NCBI GenBank assembly: GCA_039881045.1
Contig: JAYWVB010000028.1
Location: 62,001 to 126,000 of the forward strand
Source of the DNA: Chaetomium olivaceum
Lineage: Eukaryota > Ascomycota > Sordariomycetes > Sordariales > Chaetomiaceae
Direction of reading: 5' to 3'
DNA: 64,000 nucleotides
Shown piece after piece: positions 34,671 to 47,499 of the stretch. The notes beneath the pieces are model-generated. The model made no database searches and had not been told where the DNA came from. It saw only the letters and a list, made by a program, of their open reading frames with translations. Every line of letters begins with the position of its first letter. Position 1 is the stretch's first letter. The position numbers were made by a program, and so were the translations under genes.

Positions 34671-36607
34671 TCTAGACGTAATACCAAGCGTTCCTAGGAT
34701 GGTCTACTCGGGGAGTTGGTGAAGGATGAGGGGGATGTCTATACCGCAACGTCCGTGTGTTTCTAAAGCAGGGGTTCCGTCTTTCGTGCGCTGGATCGAG
34801 TAGAGGGCGCGTGAAGAAAAGGAGATTCACTCGTCAAAACTCATTGTAAAATAGAGAGCAGACTCAATCAAGCACTCGATTCCTTTTGTCCTGTACTGTG
34901 GTCCAATTCCTAAAGGGTTGTCCGAAGCTATTATACCGGGTAGCCCTGTTGACGGGATGGTGGCGAGTGAACCGAGCTCGCCCATCGGCTATGCTGCTAG
35001 TTTGTGTGTTTTCCCTCCTCTCTCTTTTTCGGTGATGATATTTCAATCTCTCTTTTCCCGTTTTGGTTCTTTGATGTTTTTTTATGCCATGCCTGCCTTT
35101 GACTTCTTTTTTCCCATCTCGTTTCGTCAATCTCGTCCCCCCATATTATTCCCCAACGGGACGAGCATAGGATGCATGGAAAGCGGCACATCCGGAAGCC
35201 ACCGAGGTCATGATGAGGTTCCTGTCTGAAGTCGAGACTGAGGATGGCAGGAGAATCACATTCAAGGATTGTGAACCTCCGAGGAAGTCACGACTAAGAC
35301 TCCTCATCAAGCTCCCTGTCGATGATGAGGATCTGAACCCCAGAGTGAGCGTGGCATCGAAGAGTATGCAACCACCAGTCCCCGTTCCTCGCGGGCTTCG
35401 CTGATGGTACTGCACCATCGTTTCTCCAAGCGACCCACGAAGAGGAACGCACCGGCCGCCATGAGGTAGCAGATTTATCCTCGTCGATAAGAAGGGTGAC
35501 ATCCCGTCCGTTCGTTATAGGCGCTAACCCAGTTGCGTTGCTACCCAGTCAACCTCCCAGGTATGTCCTTCATCCTAGATAGTGATAGCAATCGCTCACT
35601 GGTGTAAGGGTCAAGACCCAACTACCTAGGTATTAACAGGAACCCGGCACTAGATCGTGGCTAAATTTTAAATAGTAGTAAGTGTGTAGCCATATATCTT
35701 GGGTGCGCCGTATGGGGGAAGGAACTCGTAGTGTGTGGGTGTTGAGGACCGGGGAGCCAGAACTCTAAATATACGGGGTTGTGGGGTGCGTGGTGTGGTG
35801 GTTTCTCAGGGCCCGGAATTAACCTCAAATGGTTTTCGGATCGACCCGACAGGACGGTTGATCGAGGTAAGGGCCAACTGCATACTAGGCAAGGATCGAC
35901 AGTTTGATGGCGAGCCCAAGGACCCCATTCTAACCTTGGGAAGAGAAAGAAGCTCACCTTCATCCTTTTACAGCCCGTTTAAGAGTGAACCAGAGCTTTT
36001 TGTAATGTTGGATGAGCGGCGAGCCGTCTTTTGGGGTCCAAATTTACATTCCGAGTGCGTCCCAGACGCGTGTTGTCGCTCTGATTGGAGAACCACGTCA
36101 GCTCTCTGGCCTGGGCACTCTCCTTGGCGGTGCTATTGCGGTGACAGAATCTGTGAGCTGAGTGATCGCCCAGCCCCTAACAGCCCTGTCGGGTTGGCGC
36201 AGTGTGCGAGGCCGGGGGGATGGAATGGCTCGTGGACGCCTCGAGAGACGCGAAATGGCAACATGGTGGTGCAATACGTGGTCGGCCGTTGTTTCAACGA
36301 GGGCCGGGCACTCCATACGATCTCATCGTTCGCGTCCGCGGCAAGGCACGACATAGACCCTCTTCTTCTGCCACCCTCCGATTGTTACAGAGTTAGTGTC
36401 CATGGATCGGAGAGTTTGAATCTGCCCGGTGGCCCCAGGCCCAGGGTCAACGAAGGAGCGGAACTCACTGAGCTCGACCAATAGGGCTCTTCTTGCCGCA
36501 CTGCTGGCCGTCGTGTGCGTGGGCCATCTCTTCGTCGGCTTGGGGAGAGTTGAAACATGATAGAACCATGTAAAACAAGCCCACTCCATCGGCATTCAAA
36601 TCACGAC
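34671..36607. other. gene-free region carrying one arm of a dispersed repeat
   Basis: 1.9 kb between atp1 and the mannosyltransferase gene. It includes the repeat copy at 35507-35727 (see that entry). The segment 35160-35500 shows a weak coding look on both strands, but no motif or start was recognised. Confidence 0.45.
35507..35727 (+). repeat. dispersed repeat, copy A (inverted relative to 63113-63334)
   Basis: About 221 bp that matches the reverse complement of 63113-63334 almost end to end, with shared blocks such as GCGCTAACCCAGTTGCGTTG and GAACCCGGCACTAGATCGTG. Most differences are transitions, and this copy almost always carries the A or T where the partner has G or C. No open frame or terminal inverted repeat was seen. 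Confidence 0.88.
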
Positions 36608-38310
36608 ATGGCAGCGCCACCGGCGGACACTGCCGCGCTTCCGACACCTCGCTGCCAGGTGCCCATGCAGCAGACAGCTCAGAAGGGCGTGGCGTTCCTC
36701 CGCCACCTCACCCTACGTCCGCGCCGGGTCTTGCACCGCGTCGGGAAGGCGAGATTTTTCGTTGGTGTTGTTCTCCTGCTCACATCCGCCTACCTCGTCT
36801 ACCGTCTGTGCTTCTACGACGACTTCTACCTCCCGGTGCGCGCCCCGGCCCGCCACGCCAGCGGCCATGCGCCGCCCAGCGAGTGGTGGGTAGACTTCTT
36901 CGCCCGGCTGGAGAGTACGCGCATAACGGCCCCCAGCATAAAAATAAAAGACTGGGATCCTGCCATCAACTGGAAGCCCACTACCCACGCTGTGCGCCCG
37001 GACCTAGTCAAGCTGCGCAGCAATGACGAAGCCACGTACCGGGAATCGCATACTGCGTTTGTCGACCAGCTCGCCCAGTTCGCCGGTCATCTTCCCTACG
37101 ACGCCAATACCACGGGCATCGTAACCACAGCTGGCGTAGCCAACTTTGGGCAGGTCCTCTCGCTGGTGCTGACGACACGTCGGGCTGGTTCACATTTGCC
37201 GATTCGGATCTACCTCGACTCAACCGCGCCGTGGGTAGACTTAATATGCTCCAAGACGCTACCTCGATATAATGCAACCTGCCTATCCATACAGGATACA
37301 TGGGCTGGTATACTCGTGCCGAAGTTCACACGCTTCCAGTGGAAGGTGCTTTCGATTGTTGCTTCGTCCTTCCAAAGTGTTCTCTTCCTCGACGCCGACT
37401 GCCTCCCTATTCTCAACCCAGACAAGATCTTCCACCAGGGGTCCGAGCCGTTCACCTCGGCCGGCCTGATCACCTGGCCTGATTTCTGGACCTCGACCGC
37501 TTCGCCGCTGTTCTATAAGGTGGCTGGCGATATCGACATCCCCCCGGTTAACTCGCGCGCCACCTCGGAGAGCGGGATACTAGTGTACGATAAAGCCCGC
37601 CACGCCGACACCCTCCTACTGGCCGCCTACTACAACTACAACGGGCCTAAGCACTATTACCCCTTGCTCAGCCAGCACAGTGCTGGGGAGGGTGATAAGG
37701 AGACCTTTCTCCATGCCGCACTGGTGCTGGAAGCGCTACGGCAGAAGGGGGTGTATAAGCAGCAGCCAACGGCGTGGATGAAACCGGGGGTTGGGGTTAA
37801 AAAGGGGTATTATGACGTGAAGAAGCTACCGGTCGTACATGGGCGGTCGGCCATGGGCAAATGGACGGGTATGTTCCTCCTACAGATGGATCCTATGGAG
37901 GATTACCGTGCCGTTATGGCCGCTCTGAAAAAGGCCAACAAGCGAGACGACGGAGCAGAGGCCATCGTTGTAGAGGACTTCCTCACCAACTCGACCTTTC
38001 TCGACACTCTCGGGATGTCAAGCTCGAATACCATGGCCATTCCATGTTCTTCCACCACAGTGGCGTCAAACCCGACTTCACGCGCATCCTCGACAAGAAA
38101 TGGGGCCTCGTCCAGACGGATGAAGCGGGAAAATATGTCCGCATGTGGGGGCACATTGACTGGCTCATTGATACGCTTGGCCGAGATGTCGAGAAACTGC
38201 TGTGGGAGGACTCGATGCAGGTCTACTGCCAGGCGGAACTGGCCCAGTTTAAGCGTTTGCTGGATGTGTGCGCCAAAATGCGCGAGATTCATGGCCAGCT
38301 ATACGCGTAG
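36608..38310 (+). CDS. MNN2-type alpha-1,2-mannosyltransferase (GT71), one phase break
   Basis: Golgi enzyme adding alpha-1,2-mannose branches to protein N-glycan outer chains. Start ATG 36608 (MAAPPADTAALPTPRC) or in-frame ATG 36557. A single membrane anchor near residue 50 (VGVVLLLTSAYLVYRLCFY) gives type II topology. The luminal domain has GIVTTAGVANFGQVLSLVL, VLFLDADCLPILNP with the DxD metal site, GLITWPDFW, SESGILVYDK and PTAWMKPGVGV, in the order found in MNN2/MNN5. The first frame continues past DFLTNSTFLDTL, but the conserved DVKLEYHGHSMFFHHSGVKP and everything to the stop at 38308 lie in the next phase; one missing base at about 38008-38013 (CTCGGGAT where CTCCGGGAT would read LRDV) explains this. 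No splice sites fit. Expected length about 567 aa. Confidence 0.88.
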
Positions 38311-39397
38311 AAAGGAGTCTCGGGTGTGGCTGGGTCTTTCTTTTTCGCATATCATCCGGGTACTAGAGGGTTTAAAAAGGGGGGAGAGGTTTTGGCGTAC
38401 GGAAGAATAGGAGCTTTGTTATGCACTGGCGGATTGTCAGCCTGTGTTTTTCTGATAGGATTTACGAAGGCAAGGTTGGCAAAGTTCTTGTTCATATTAC
38501 GCATGTCGCGGGCTGTGCTGCGAGAGCCAAGTGCTTGTGACATTCTCAATATTGTCCTTATCGTCGGACCACGAGCCAAAGAGGCCCTGGTTCAAGGGTT
38601 TCTGAATAGCCCACGAAGGCATAGCCTGTTTGCCCTCCTCATGGTTCTCGCCAGGGCTGGGCATATAAGATACCTTGGTAGGTACTTGATGGGTATGAAG
38701 CCTTGGGAACAAGGACCATAATCTCGTCAGAGCCAAAGGCGTACCTTTCAATCCAATCCTGATCTTGTCGGGTGAAAGACATGTTCGATCGTACGCGAAA
38801 GCGAGGTACGGGGGGAGCAGATGAGGTACTAGGTACCTTAGCCTTGGGCGAGCGCGGCGTCTAGCGGTGGCAGGGACCTTGCCTGGTCCGTCCTTACTAT
38901 TTCGATATATTTCTTCAACCCCCCCTTTTCCTAATCCCTTTTCTTCACAAACCGCCCCTTCATTTTCATTTTGTTTTCTATTGTTGTTGGATGATCTAAA
39001 AGACACAGGGCCGTTTCTCTCACATCACTCTCAACTTTGGCCGAACTCGGTGCAGGGGTGATGTGCGGCCAGTGACATCATGGAACGCCCGCCGAAACCC
39101 GAACTGGATCCAGGAACAACACCAAACAACATTCATGCCAATCGAAACTCTCGGTTCATCTATAGTCGACAAGTTTTGACTCGTGTCTTCTTTCTAGCTT
39201 TTCTCAACAAAGCATCCGTCGATAATTGAGCTCGCCCGCGGCTGCTGGCGGTACTGTGTATTTCCATTGTGTCCCTTCAGGTTTACCAACAACCGATCCC
39301 CAATAGCGCAAGTCGGTAACTGACACTCAATTTGTTGACCAGCATCATCTTGAACTCACTCAAATATTTTCCCAATAAATATCCTACACGGGTTGAA
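38311..39397. other. gene-free region, 1.1 kb
   Basis: Between two plus-strand genes. Pyrimidine-rich around 38900-38975, consistent with the promoter of the downstream gene. No supported coding sequence. Confidence 0.4.
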
Positions 39398-40810
39398 ATG
39401 CCCTCCGATTCGTCTGCGTCCACTGCGTTTCCCAACATGTCACCCGCTACCAAGGACGTCATTGCCCGTGTGCGGCAAATGATCCCGCCTATGCTGGAAA
39501 AGTTTCACAAGGGTAAAAAAAAACTGCTGTTGAGTGACAGAGCATCCGGTTCATGACAGAGACTAATGGTGGTCGTTTGTGGACAGGACAACTGGGGCGA
39601 GTGGGCGTCATCGGTGGCAGTGAGGACTACACGGGTGCGCCGTACTTTTCGGCCATGGCAAGTGCCCGGCTAGGGTGTGATATGGTAAGCTCTATTTCTA
39701 TACCCCTATCTCATGGCCACTCCTTGTTGTTTGAGGGCGAGCCAGGAGCAGTTACTGTCACAGGGTCCGTCCCAGGATCAAGGCAGCGGTGACCTCTCCC
39801 CTTCCCCTTCTTTCCAACCCACCGTCCCTCCCCCCTCGCTGATAACATTGCAACCAGCTAACCTCTAGCACAGTCTCACGTAATCTGCACGCCCACCGCC
39901 GCCGCCGTGATCAAAACCTACTCGCCCAACTTGATGGTACACCCGCTCATGCGCAGTTCACCGTCCTCCCCAGGCAACCCCGCCTCCACCTCCACCTCCA
40001 CCACCAACAACCCCGACACCGACGCAAACGCCATCGCCTCACGTATCATCCCCCTCCTCGACCGACTCCACGTCCTCGTGATCGGCCCCGGCCTCGGCCG
40101 CGACCCCCTCATGCAAGACACGTGCGCCATAGTCCTCCGCGCGGCGCGGGAGCGGGGGATGCCGGTGGTGCTCGACGCCGACGCGCTGCAGATCGTGCAG
40201 CGCGACCCGGCCCTGGTGCGCGGGTATGCCCTGGCGGTGCTGACACCGAATGTGGTGGAGTTTGCGCGCCTCGCAAAGGCGCTCGGGGTGGAAGGCGGGA
40301 AGGCCGATGTGAGGGAGACGGGGACGGAGGCGGTGGAGGCGCTGGCGGGGAAGTTGGGCGGGGTTATGGTGTTGCAGAAGGGGGGGAAGGACAATTTGAG
40401 TGATGGGCGGGTTACGTATACGGTGGACTTGGAAGGGGGTAGGAAGAGGAGTGGCGGGCAGGGGGATACGTTGACGGGAAGTATTGCTACGTTTTTGGGG
40501 TGGAGAAAGGCGTATCTGGATGGGATCTGGGAGACGGGGGGACGGTTGAAGGAGGAGGAGTTGGTGGCTCTGGCTGTGTTTGGGGGTAGCGCGATTACGA
40601 GGGTGAGGAAACTTCTTTTTGTTTGTCTCGCCGTCTATCTGGGTTATGCTCTGGTGATTGGTGGCTAACGGTCGACAGGAGTGCTCACGCCTCGCCTTCG
40701 CGAAAAAGGGCCGCAGCCTGCAGGCGAGCGACCTCACCGACGAGGTGCACACGGCCTTCCTGAATATCTTTGGGGAGGTCGAGGATGATAATAGTGGCGC
40801 GAGGCTCTGA
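39398..40810 (+). CDS. ATP-dependent (S)-NAD(P)H-hydrate dehydratase
   Basis: Repairs NADHX and NADPHX, the hydrated forms of NAD(P)H, using ATP. Four exons, 39398-39512, 39587-39684, 39874-40602 and 40679-40810 (introns 74, 189 and 76 nt); product 357 aa. Ribokinase-like NnrD/YKL151C features: GRVGVIGGSEDYTGAPYFSA, ASARLGCDMSHVICT across intron 2, VLVIGPGLGRD, PVVLDADALQIVQRD, AVLTPNVVEFARLAKALG, VLQKGGKDNLSDG, SGGQGDTLTGSIATFLGW with the catalytic Asp in GGQGDTL, and FGGSAITRECSRLAFAKKGRSL across intron 3. The start MPSDSSASTAFP is the first ATG in frame; a mitochondrial isoform from upstream is not supported. A Ser/Thr/Asn-rich insert near residue 110 is species-specific. Confidence 0.95.
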
Positions 40811-43800
40811 GCGGCTGTTGGCGCTCGCAATTTACGATCCTGTGTGGTCCCGGCGGATGCGGTCGACACTGGGGCCGGGAACGGGAGATCGACTGCGCTG
40901 TGACCTCCGCGGGCTGCCTCGAACTCATCTCGTTCGTCTCGCGGCTTCTCGGCCGACTCGTGTGCTCGGGCGCACACACACGGATCTCACTTAAATGACG
41001 CACGATCGGTCTTCCGCAGGCACGTCTGAGCACAGACGGAGAGGCAAACTCGACGCTACGCTATCGGAAGTTTTTGGCGAGCTGTACTTCGTATGGTAGC
41101 AAATAGAATAGCGCAAAACATTATCTGGTGAGACAAGTTACAAGCTTGGAGCTTCTCAGAGACTTCCCCTCGGCTTTGTTTAGAAACCCGGGTCATCATC
41201 CCACCGGCCAGCCAAGATAGACAGAGGCAGCGCAACTTTGGCAAAACGTAACGCCGCCCGAGCATCAGGAGCAAGCACCTGCCCTCGGGCTTGGTTACAC
41301 CCGTTTCTCAGGAGGCAACACACAAGATCGAGATGTAAGCAAGCAACCTGCCCAAAGATCTCTCCTGCATTTACGCCAAGGTCCGGACGCGTCTCTTGCC
41401 GGCAGAATCTGACAGGAAGTGATGGCGCTACTGCTGCAAGGGAGACTATCGTCTCGGCTTGGGAATCATACTGTGTAAGAGAAGCTGAGCCCTTGCCATC
41501 CCTGGGCGTCACGTGTGCGGGCGGGCACGTTGCCATGCTTTCATGCTAGCTGAACGGCGGACTGAAGATGGGTGAAAGCCGCCGTTGGTGTTGGATGCCT
41601 CCCGAAGCGGGCACAAAAGTGGGATAAACGGTGGTTGCAAAGCTGGGGATGAGAATGGTTTAAGGGAAAGTGTCCTGCCCCCTCCAGCCGAGACGGACAA
41701 CGCACACACATGGAAACGGACGGAGGCTAAGACATGCGTCGGCCCAGGGATCCAATGGGCGCCGCCGATCCGGCACCGCCCCGAAAGCCTGCTTTGGCCG
41801 ACACCGATACCAAAGACATCAGTTGGCACACTCCCCTCCATGTACGGACGTACTGGAGCGGGGTATCCGAATTTGAGATAAATGACATAAACTGCTCAGC
41901 CAAGATGCAAAGTTACGTTGTTACAAGGTGGTCGCCCTGCCCTGCGTTGTGACATGCCATTCTCGGCATCGCCAGTTTTGCGTTAACGCCTAGCGCCATG
42001 CCGGAGCCCCCGGACCCGGCGCGCCGGCACCCTCGCGGATCTCCCGAGCTTAGCCATTGGCCGGGGTGGGAGCCGTGGGGGACCTTTGCTTGGGGCACAG
42101 GGGGTGTTTGGCCGGGGGCGGTTGGAAGTTAAATGGCGGCGAAGCCGAGCAATAGCAAGCGCGGGAAAAAGAACAGCTCCTCCTTTCTGCTTCGGCGGTC
42201 AAGTCCTAGGATAACGGGTGATAGGGAGTATATAGGTGCACTCACCGCGGTAACCCGCTTTGAAACTCGTTTGATGTATGTACTATTATTGTATTTGGCC
42301 TTGAGAAGCGGCCTCGGTGCTCGGACACCTCAGCCCGAGAAGCAAGTCCTTGTTGTTGTATCGGCCGGGGAAGAAAACTGGATGCGAAAAAGCCCCCCAC
42401 CGTAAGATAAAGAAGCAACTTGCCGGAAGGGTTTCCCGGTAAGGAACAGAAGACAGGTCTCGACGAAAGAAATGGATCGAGTATGAAGCTATGGTGGTGT
42501 TCCACGAGCAGAGCACTCACATTTGATGTGGTTACGGAACCTTTCCTGTCGGATTTGACAAAGATGGCGCACATTGTTTTCTCAAGTTCCAAGAGTGCGA
42601 AGGCGTTGAGGGCGGTTGGAGCCGAGTGGAATGGCGTCAAGGCCAACAGGAGCCACCGGCTCGGCAGCTGCAGCCATGCATGGTTGATCACAGTGCTGCA
42701 TTAGAAAGAAAAAAGAGACTTGTCTCCAACAAGCTAGGGCTGGCCCTGCAGGAAGACCTGTCTTTTGTTGTTTTGATGAGAGGCAAGCGAGAGTGGCCGC
42801 CGAGGATGGCAGGCGTTTGTGCGTGCATTGTTGACCTCCAAGCATCATGCGGATACCCGTTTGTTTGGACCAGCGTTGTGCTACCGACTGAGGCATACAA
42901 TGGAGGCGTTATCTGAGATCTGAAGCCAAACAGCGGTCGAGTCGTCCTAGGAGTCCAGAGCCGAGGAGGGTTCCGTTGGAAGTTTAATTGTTGCCAAGCA
43001 CCCAGGTCGGGTCAAAAAGTGGTCCACCTGCTGTCAGCTGGTAGGGACAAAAGGCTTGGGGTCCAATGTCGTGAGTACATGTGACTGGTCAGCTGTCAAG
43101 CGGATTTTGTGGTGTCATTTTAGTTACCCTGTCGTCTAAGTTGAGGGCAGCTCCCTTGTTCCCCAGTTGCGCAGTCCGTGCGTCAAGAGTTGTATCTTGG
43201 CTCTTGCTGTTTTCGTGAAGCTCTTCCCTTTTCTGACCTCGCTCCTCCACTTGCAGCCGATTCCGCCTCGATGTTGCTTTTTTCTAACTTCACACCCAAA
43301 CGATGGTCATCCTTCCGACTGGACGGAGGCAAGGCCGCCCCTAAATCCCAGTGGGAGACACTAGCGTCGTGTGATGAACGCTCCCTCGGGAGGAAAAGCA
43401 AGCCTCCCTTCGCTGATGTTTCAACCGAAAACTTCGGTATCTAACCTGTCTCGTTGGCAATTCGATGCTTGGAGAACATGAGTGTGGCACAGTGATACAA
43501 GGGTGTTACGACAACCAGAGCACGGCCGCCATGGGCGATGGCCCTGGAGGTCTGGGTGCCATGACTTTGGAATCCTTTGGACCACTTGCAGTCCGAGATT
43601 CGAGATCCGGCCAGTCAAGGACCACGGATCTTGATTTCTGTTTGATGGGAATCGTATTGCTCGGAGTGTCATTGTATCCATATTCCTTATTTGGTCTACC
43701 TCGCCGTTTCCCTTGCTTGTTGCCCCTCCACCCCCCTCTCACTTCTCCTCTGCGGCCGCCGGCTAGATGCTCGACATCGAGAACGAACCAGTTGTAAGTG

Positions 43801-44723
43801 GGAACGCCCCCCTGCCTTCCGTTTGCTGCGCAACAGTGCACCAGACCCATCCTCGGGACGTGGTGCTTGGTCTTATATCCAGCTCATTGGACCGTGATCA
43901 TTTGCCTTCTGTCGACCCCCGGGCCATACACCACAGCAAAGCTTTCCGTTTCTTTTGCCTTTGCCTCTGTGGGGGCAAACAGGGTCAACTTTCGGTGTTC
44001 CTGTTGCGAGTTTCCATCCTGGCATGGCGATTCCACACCAACAAGCCGCGATAAGCATAGGGCACTGACGTTGCTTTTGCTGCTTGCTCCTCTGCTTCAT
44101 ACAGCTCAAGCCGGGCAGTCGTTCCCCGCCTCTATGGTCCGAACTAGGAGCCAGGGAATCAGCAGGAATTCGCCGACCTTGCCCAAAAACGTGTCCCAAG
44201 ACCCGAACAGCTGTTAGGAAGTGTGGAAACAGAACCGGACTTCTTCTTTCATGAAAGCCCGATTGTCAATCGCCCACCTCGGACCCCCGTTCTCCTTTCC
44301 GGCCACAGCAACAAATTCACACGACCTCCGGTTTCTTGTTATGAGATTCGGGTTCCTCTTCCTACCTGCCGTGGAATACTCGTTCAACCACTCGTTCGCA
44401 AAAACCCGTTATTAATTCTTGCGTCACGGCACTGTATTACCGGTTACCAAACAACTTTTCGAGTTGGCTGTTGGAGGTTCGCAAATCACACAACAGCAAG
44501 CACAGCCGTTTTCTTTCCACTACCAGTCCTTACCCCTCTCACTCTAAGAGGCTGTCTTTTCTTTCTCGCCGTCCAAGCTAGAATTACAAGAGTTGGGCTT
44601 GAAGCGAGAAGTTTGCTTCACACACTTACTCCCATTTGAGTAAGTCAATGCTTCCGAATACATTGATAATTATGTTGCTAAATATTTTCCCTTCTCGTTG
44701 CAGCTCCCAAAAAGCGTGTCACT
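40811..44723. other. 3.9 kb gene-free region
   Basis: The longest non-coding stretch in the window. Many short frames on both strands overlap and none has motif or codon support. The right end should hold the promoter and long 5' leader of the 44.7 kb gene, including the probable leader intron at 44640-44703. No terminal repeats or transposon frames were found. Confidence 0.45.
44640..44703 (+). other. probable 5' UTR intron
   Basis: GTAAGTCAATG donor at 44640 and TTGCAG acceptor ending at 44703 with a pyrimidine-rich approach. The next ATG (44724) starts the downstream gene. Inferred from splice consensus only. Confidence 0.55.
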
Positions 44724-46649
44724 ATGGCGATAAGATTCGAGAAGCTCGACAAACAGCTTGACCGGCTGGAGAAGCTGTTTTCCAGGAAGAAGAGAGCCAC
44801 TGATGCCCATGCCTCGGGCGCTCAGACAACAAAACCGACCGGCGACGCCAATGCCGTCACTGGACGGGTTTGATGCGACTCTCTTAAAGTTTCCGCAGAC
44901 ATCCTACATCAGGCCTACATCTTCCCGCATGGTGGCCAGGGAAGAGGTGCTCTTGTCACCAAACGCTGGCCGGCGGGCCAGGAGCCTTCCCGAGCCACCA
45001 AGCACACCCCGTCTTCCGCCCTCAGCACCCACGCTCGAAACCGAAAACGACGGTTGCCCTGCCATTCCAGTGCTGTACTCATCTATTCGCCCTAGCGACG
45101 ACCAACAGTCATCGTCGTCACTTTACCCAGATTCGAGCAATGATGGTCCCTCGTCAGGCTTTCTAGAGTTTAGCTTCTCCACTACATCCAGCGAGTTTGA
45201 CTGCGACTCATCACCAAGAAGACGTTCTAGACCTAGTTCGAAACCGTTGATTCGAACTCCGTCGGTTTCCGTCTCCCCAAAGGCTCGGCTTGACCGGAAG
45301 CGGTACTCTACGGTTTCCCAAAACGAGGTGTCCCTCCGCGAGGGTCAAGTCGAGGAGGCCTCGACTCAGCAGTACAAGGCTTCGGATCTAGCGCCGCTGC
45401 AGCGAGAAAGCCACTGCCTAGGGATTGCTTCGCAGGAATACCTGGCGCCCTCCCTCTTGCCTACCGTTTCGCCGGCCAAGTCCGGCCTGAACCAGGTAGC
45501 CAACGGCATTGGCAACATTTCACAACGACCAAAGAGTTTATCACCCATCGCGACCAACATCAAATGCATTAACGAAGGCTTGCGCAAGTCGATCAGCCTA
45601 TCGAATCTACCGACAACGAAGACTGCGGATTCCGACACTGTTCTTAAGGAGCCCAGTGTCAAGGAATTCCTCGCCCTGAGTGACGATGATATCGCTGACG
45701 GCCACGCTGCCTCCCGGACTCGACCTTCAGCGACGAACCCTCCGAGTTTTGGGTTACCGCCGAATCCGTCATTGGTTTCCACACCTGTTCGGACCAAGCC
45801 AGCTTATCCCCTACTCACACTCTCGCCTCCACTGGCCAGCCGCCCCGCAACCGCAGCAGCCTTCGAGGCGGCGAGAATCGCGACGAAGTATCAATTCGAT
45901 CTTGTCTACGTCGTCAATCTGTGGCCGAGTCACATGAGTCGTCCCAGCCGCGCTTCGCCCCTCAGCCAGTTCTGCGGCACCCCCGTCACCACATCTCCGA
46001 CCCGAACTGCGACACCTTCCCCGCCCCGATCCCCGGTGTCCAACGCCTCAAGCTACGACAGCGGCTTCGAGTCGCTGCGGACACCGGTAGCGCCCCGTGA
46101 CAACTTCCGGAGCGCCACCACCGGGCGCCTCCTCGCCGCGTACGGCCTGCCCTCCATCATGTACCCCTTCCGCATCTCCGCGCCGGTCCACCAAAAGGTG
46201 CTCCGCACGCAGGGCTGGCTCGAGTACCGCAACGAAACAGGCGCGCAGGACGAGTTCGCGCGGGGCTACAGCTGCGCCTTTTACACGGGCCACAGCCCTG
46301 CCAGGGGTCGCGAGTCGGACCCCGCTCCCACCGCCACCACTACCACCACCCCCGACGGCAAACCCAAGCAGCAGCAACAGCAAAAGAAAAAACCCGCTAA
46401 CCGCGGCATCGTCTTTGCCGCGTTCCGCCTGCCCGGCGCGGACGGCAACCCCGTCTGCAGCAGTGCCGAGGAGCTGGAGGCGCTCACCAGGACGCCGAGG
46501 CCCTGGTCGACATGCTGATCGATATCCACATGACGCAGCGCCACAGGCAGCGGGTTCCGACCACGCCGACGCGCCGGTGTGTTGGTGGTGGTGGTGCTGC
46601 TGGTGGCGGACGCATGATGGAGGCCTCGGCGCCGTTGGTTAGTATCTAA
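44724..46649 (+). CDS. Ser/Pro-rich protein of unknown function with C-terminal globular domain; phase breaks
   Basis: The start MAIRFEKLDKQLDRLEKL (ATG 44724) is a basic amphipathic helix. That frame stops at 44871, while the main frame (SLDGFDATLLKFPQTSYIRP onward) is in another phase; the step lies somewhere between 44790 and 44865. Residues about 60-400 are a disordered Ser/Pro-rich region. The C-terminal part looks globular: ATAAAFEAARIATKYQFDLV, YVVNLWPSHMSR, GRLLAAYGLPSIMYPFRI, HQKVLRTQGWLEYRNET and GIVFAAFRLPG, weakly suggestive of a GAF-like fold. A second step at 46481-46490 (one missing base) restores HQDAEALVDMLIDIHMTQRH and leads to a stop at 46647. Poly-Gln and Thr runs lie near 46340-46390. 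Function not known. Confidence 0.65.
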
Positions 46650-47499
46650 ACGGCGCGGACGGCCGAGGGTCTTGGGAGTGTTCTGTCGTGCGCTCTTTCA
46701 GCGAACGTATTGATGGGTGATGGCGACGTAGCTTCTTGAATGCTCCCAGTTCAGAATTGCTTGAGGCTTGCCGCTATGGCCTTACCAGGCAGCTGGACTC
46801 CACGACATCGAGTCATCTGCCGGGATTGGGAGGGCCCTTGGTTCCGCCCGAGGATTCAGGATTTGTCGCTGAGAACGGCGGAGAGATACCCGAACCTTGT
46901 TGGAGGGTTCTTGTTTATGAAGAGATGAAGGCCATAATGATGATAGTACGGATGCACTGGGCGGACTTTTGCGTTTTCTTCTGGGAGAGTACTTTAGATA
47001 TCAATGAGCTTCAGGCACGGAAAAGAAATCTTTCATAACTTTGCTCGTGATATTTCATTTCTGACTCTTGGTGCTAGTTGTCCTTCCGTGCCTTGCAATT
47101 GCCCAAGTGACAAGAGCTTGCACCCGAAATAGCAGAACTGACACGACACCCCGTCTGTTGCGCTGCACTGGTAACTTCTGCCACGACTGTCCTCACTCCA
47201 AGAATGCTGCTTCGGCAGATAAGGCTCACGGAATTTATGGGATTGGAAAGCCGGCATGATGCCGGTCGGTCTCTGAGGCCGAGGCTCGACTGAAATTCAG
47301 ACCGAGCAGTGGACGAGACGACTCGTCCAGGTATACGACGCTGCATTTACATGTTCCGAAAAGAACCCCACGACCCGTTTTGCATGAACCCGCAAAATAA
47401 TCACCGCCCCAGAGATCCCGATGGTGCTGAGTCCCAAACTCCCCTGAAATGCCCAAGTTTTTGTTTTATTCATCAACCCTCAACCCACCAAGCCCGCGT
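46650..47499. other. convergent intergenic region
   Basis: 850 bp between the 3' ends of the 44.7 kb gene and RPL11. No supported gene; expected to contain both 3' UTRs. Confidence 0.4.

Noticed and set aside
35146..35502. Overlapping frames on both strands between atp1 and the dispersed repeat
   Set aside because: No motif, start context or splice support; may be transposon debris but cannot be shown.
40039..40977. 312-codon minus-strand frame opposite the NAD(P)H-hydrate dehydratase gene
   Set aside because: Overlaps the conserved kinase-fold exons and has no recognisable content.
44223..44639. 138-codon frame upstream of the 44.7 kb gene
   Set aside because: Ends at the donor of a probable leader intron and has no protein-like composition; treated as 5' leader.
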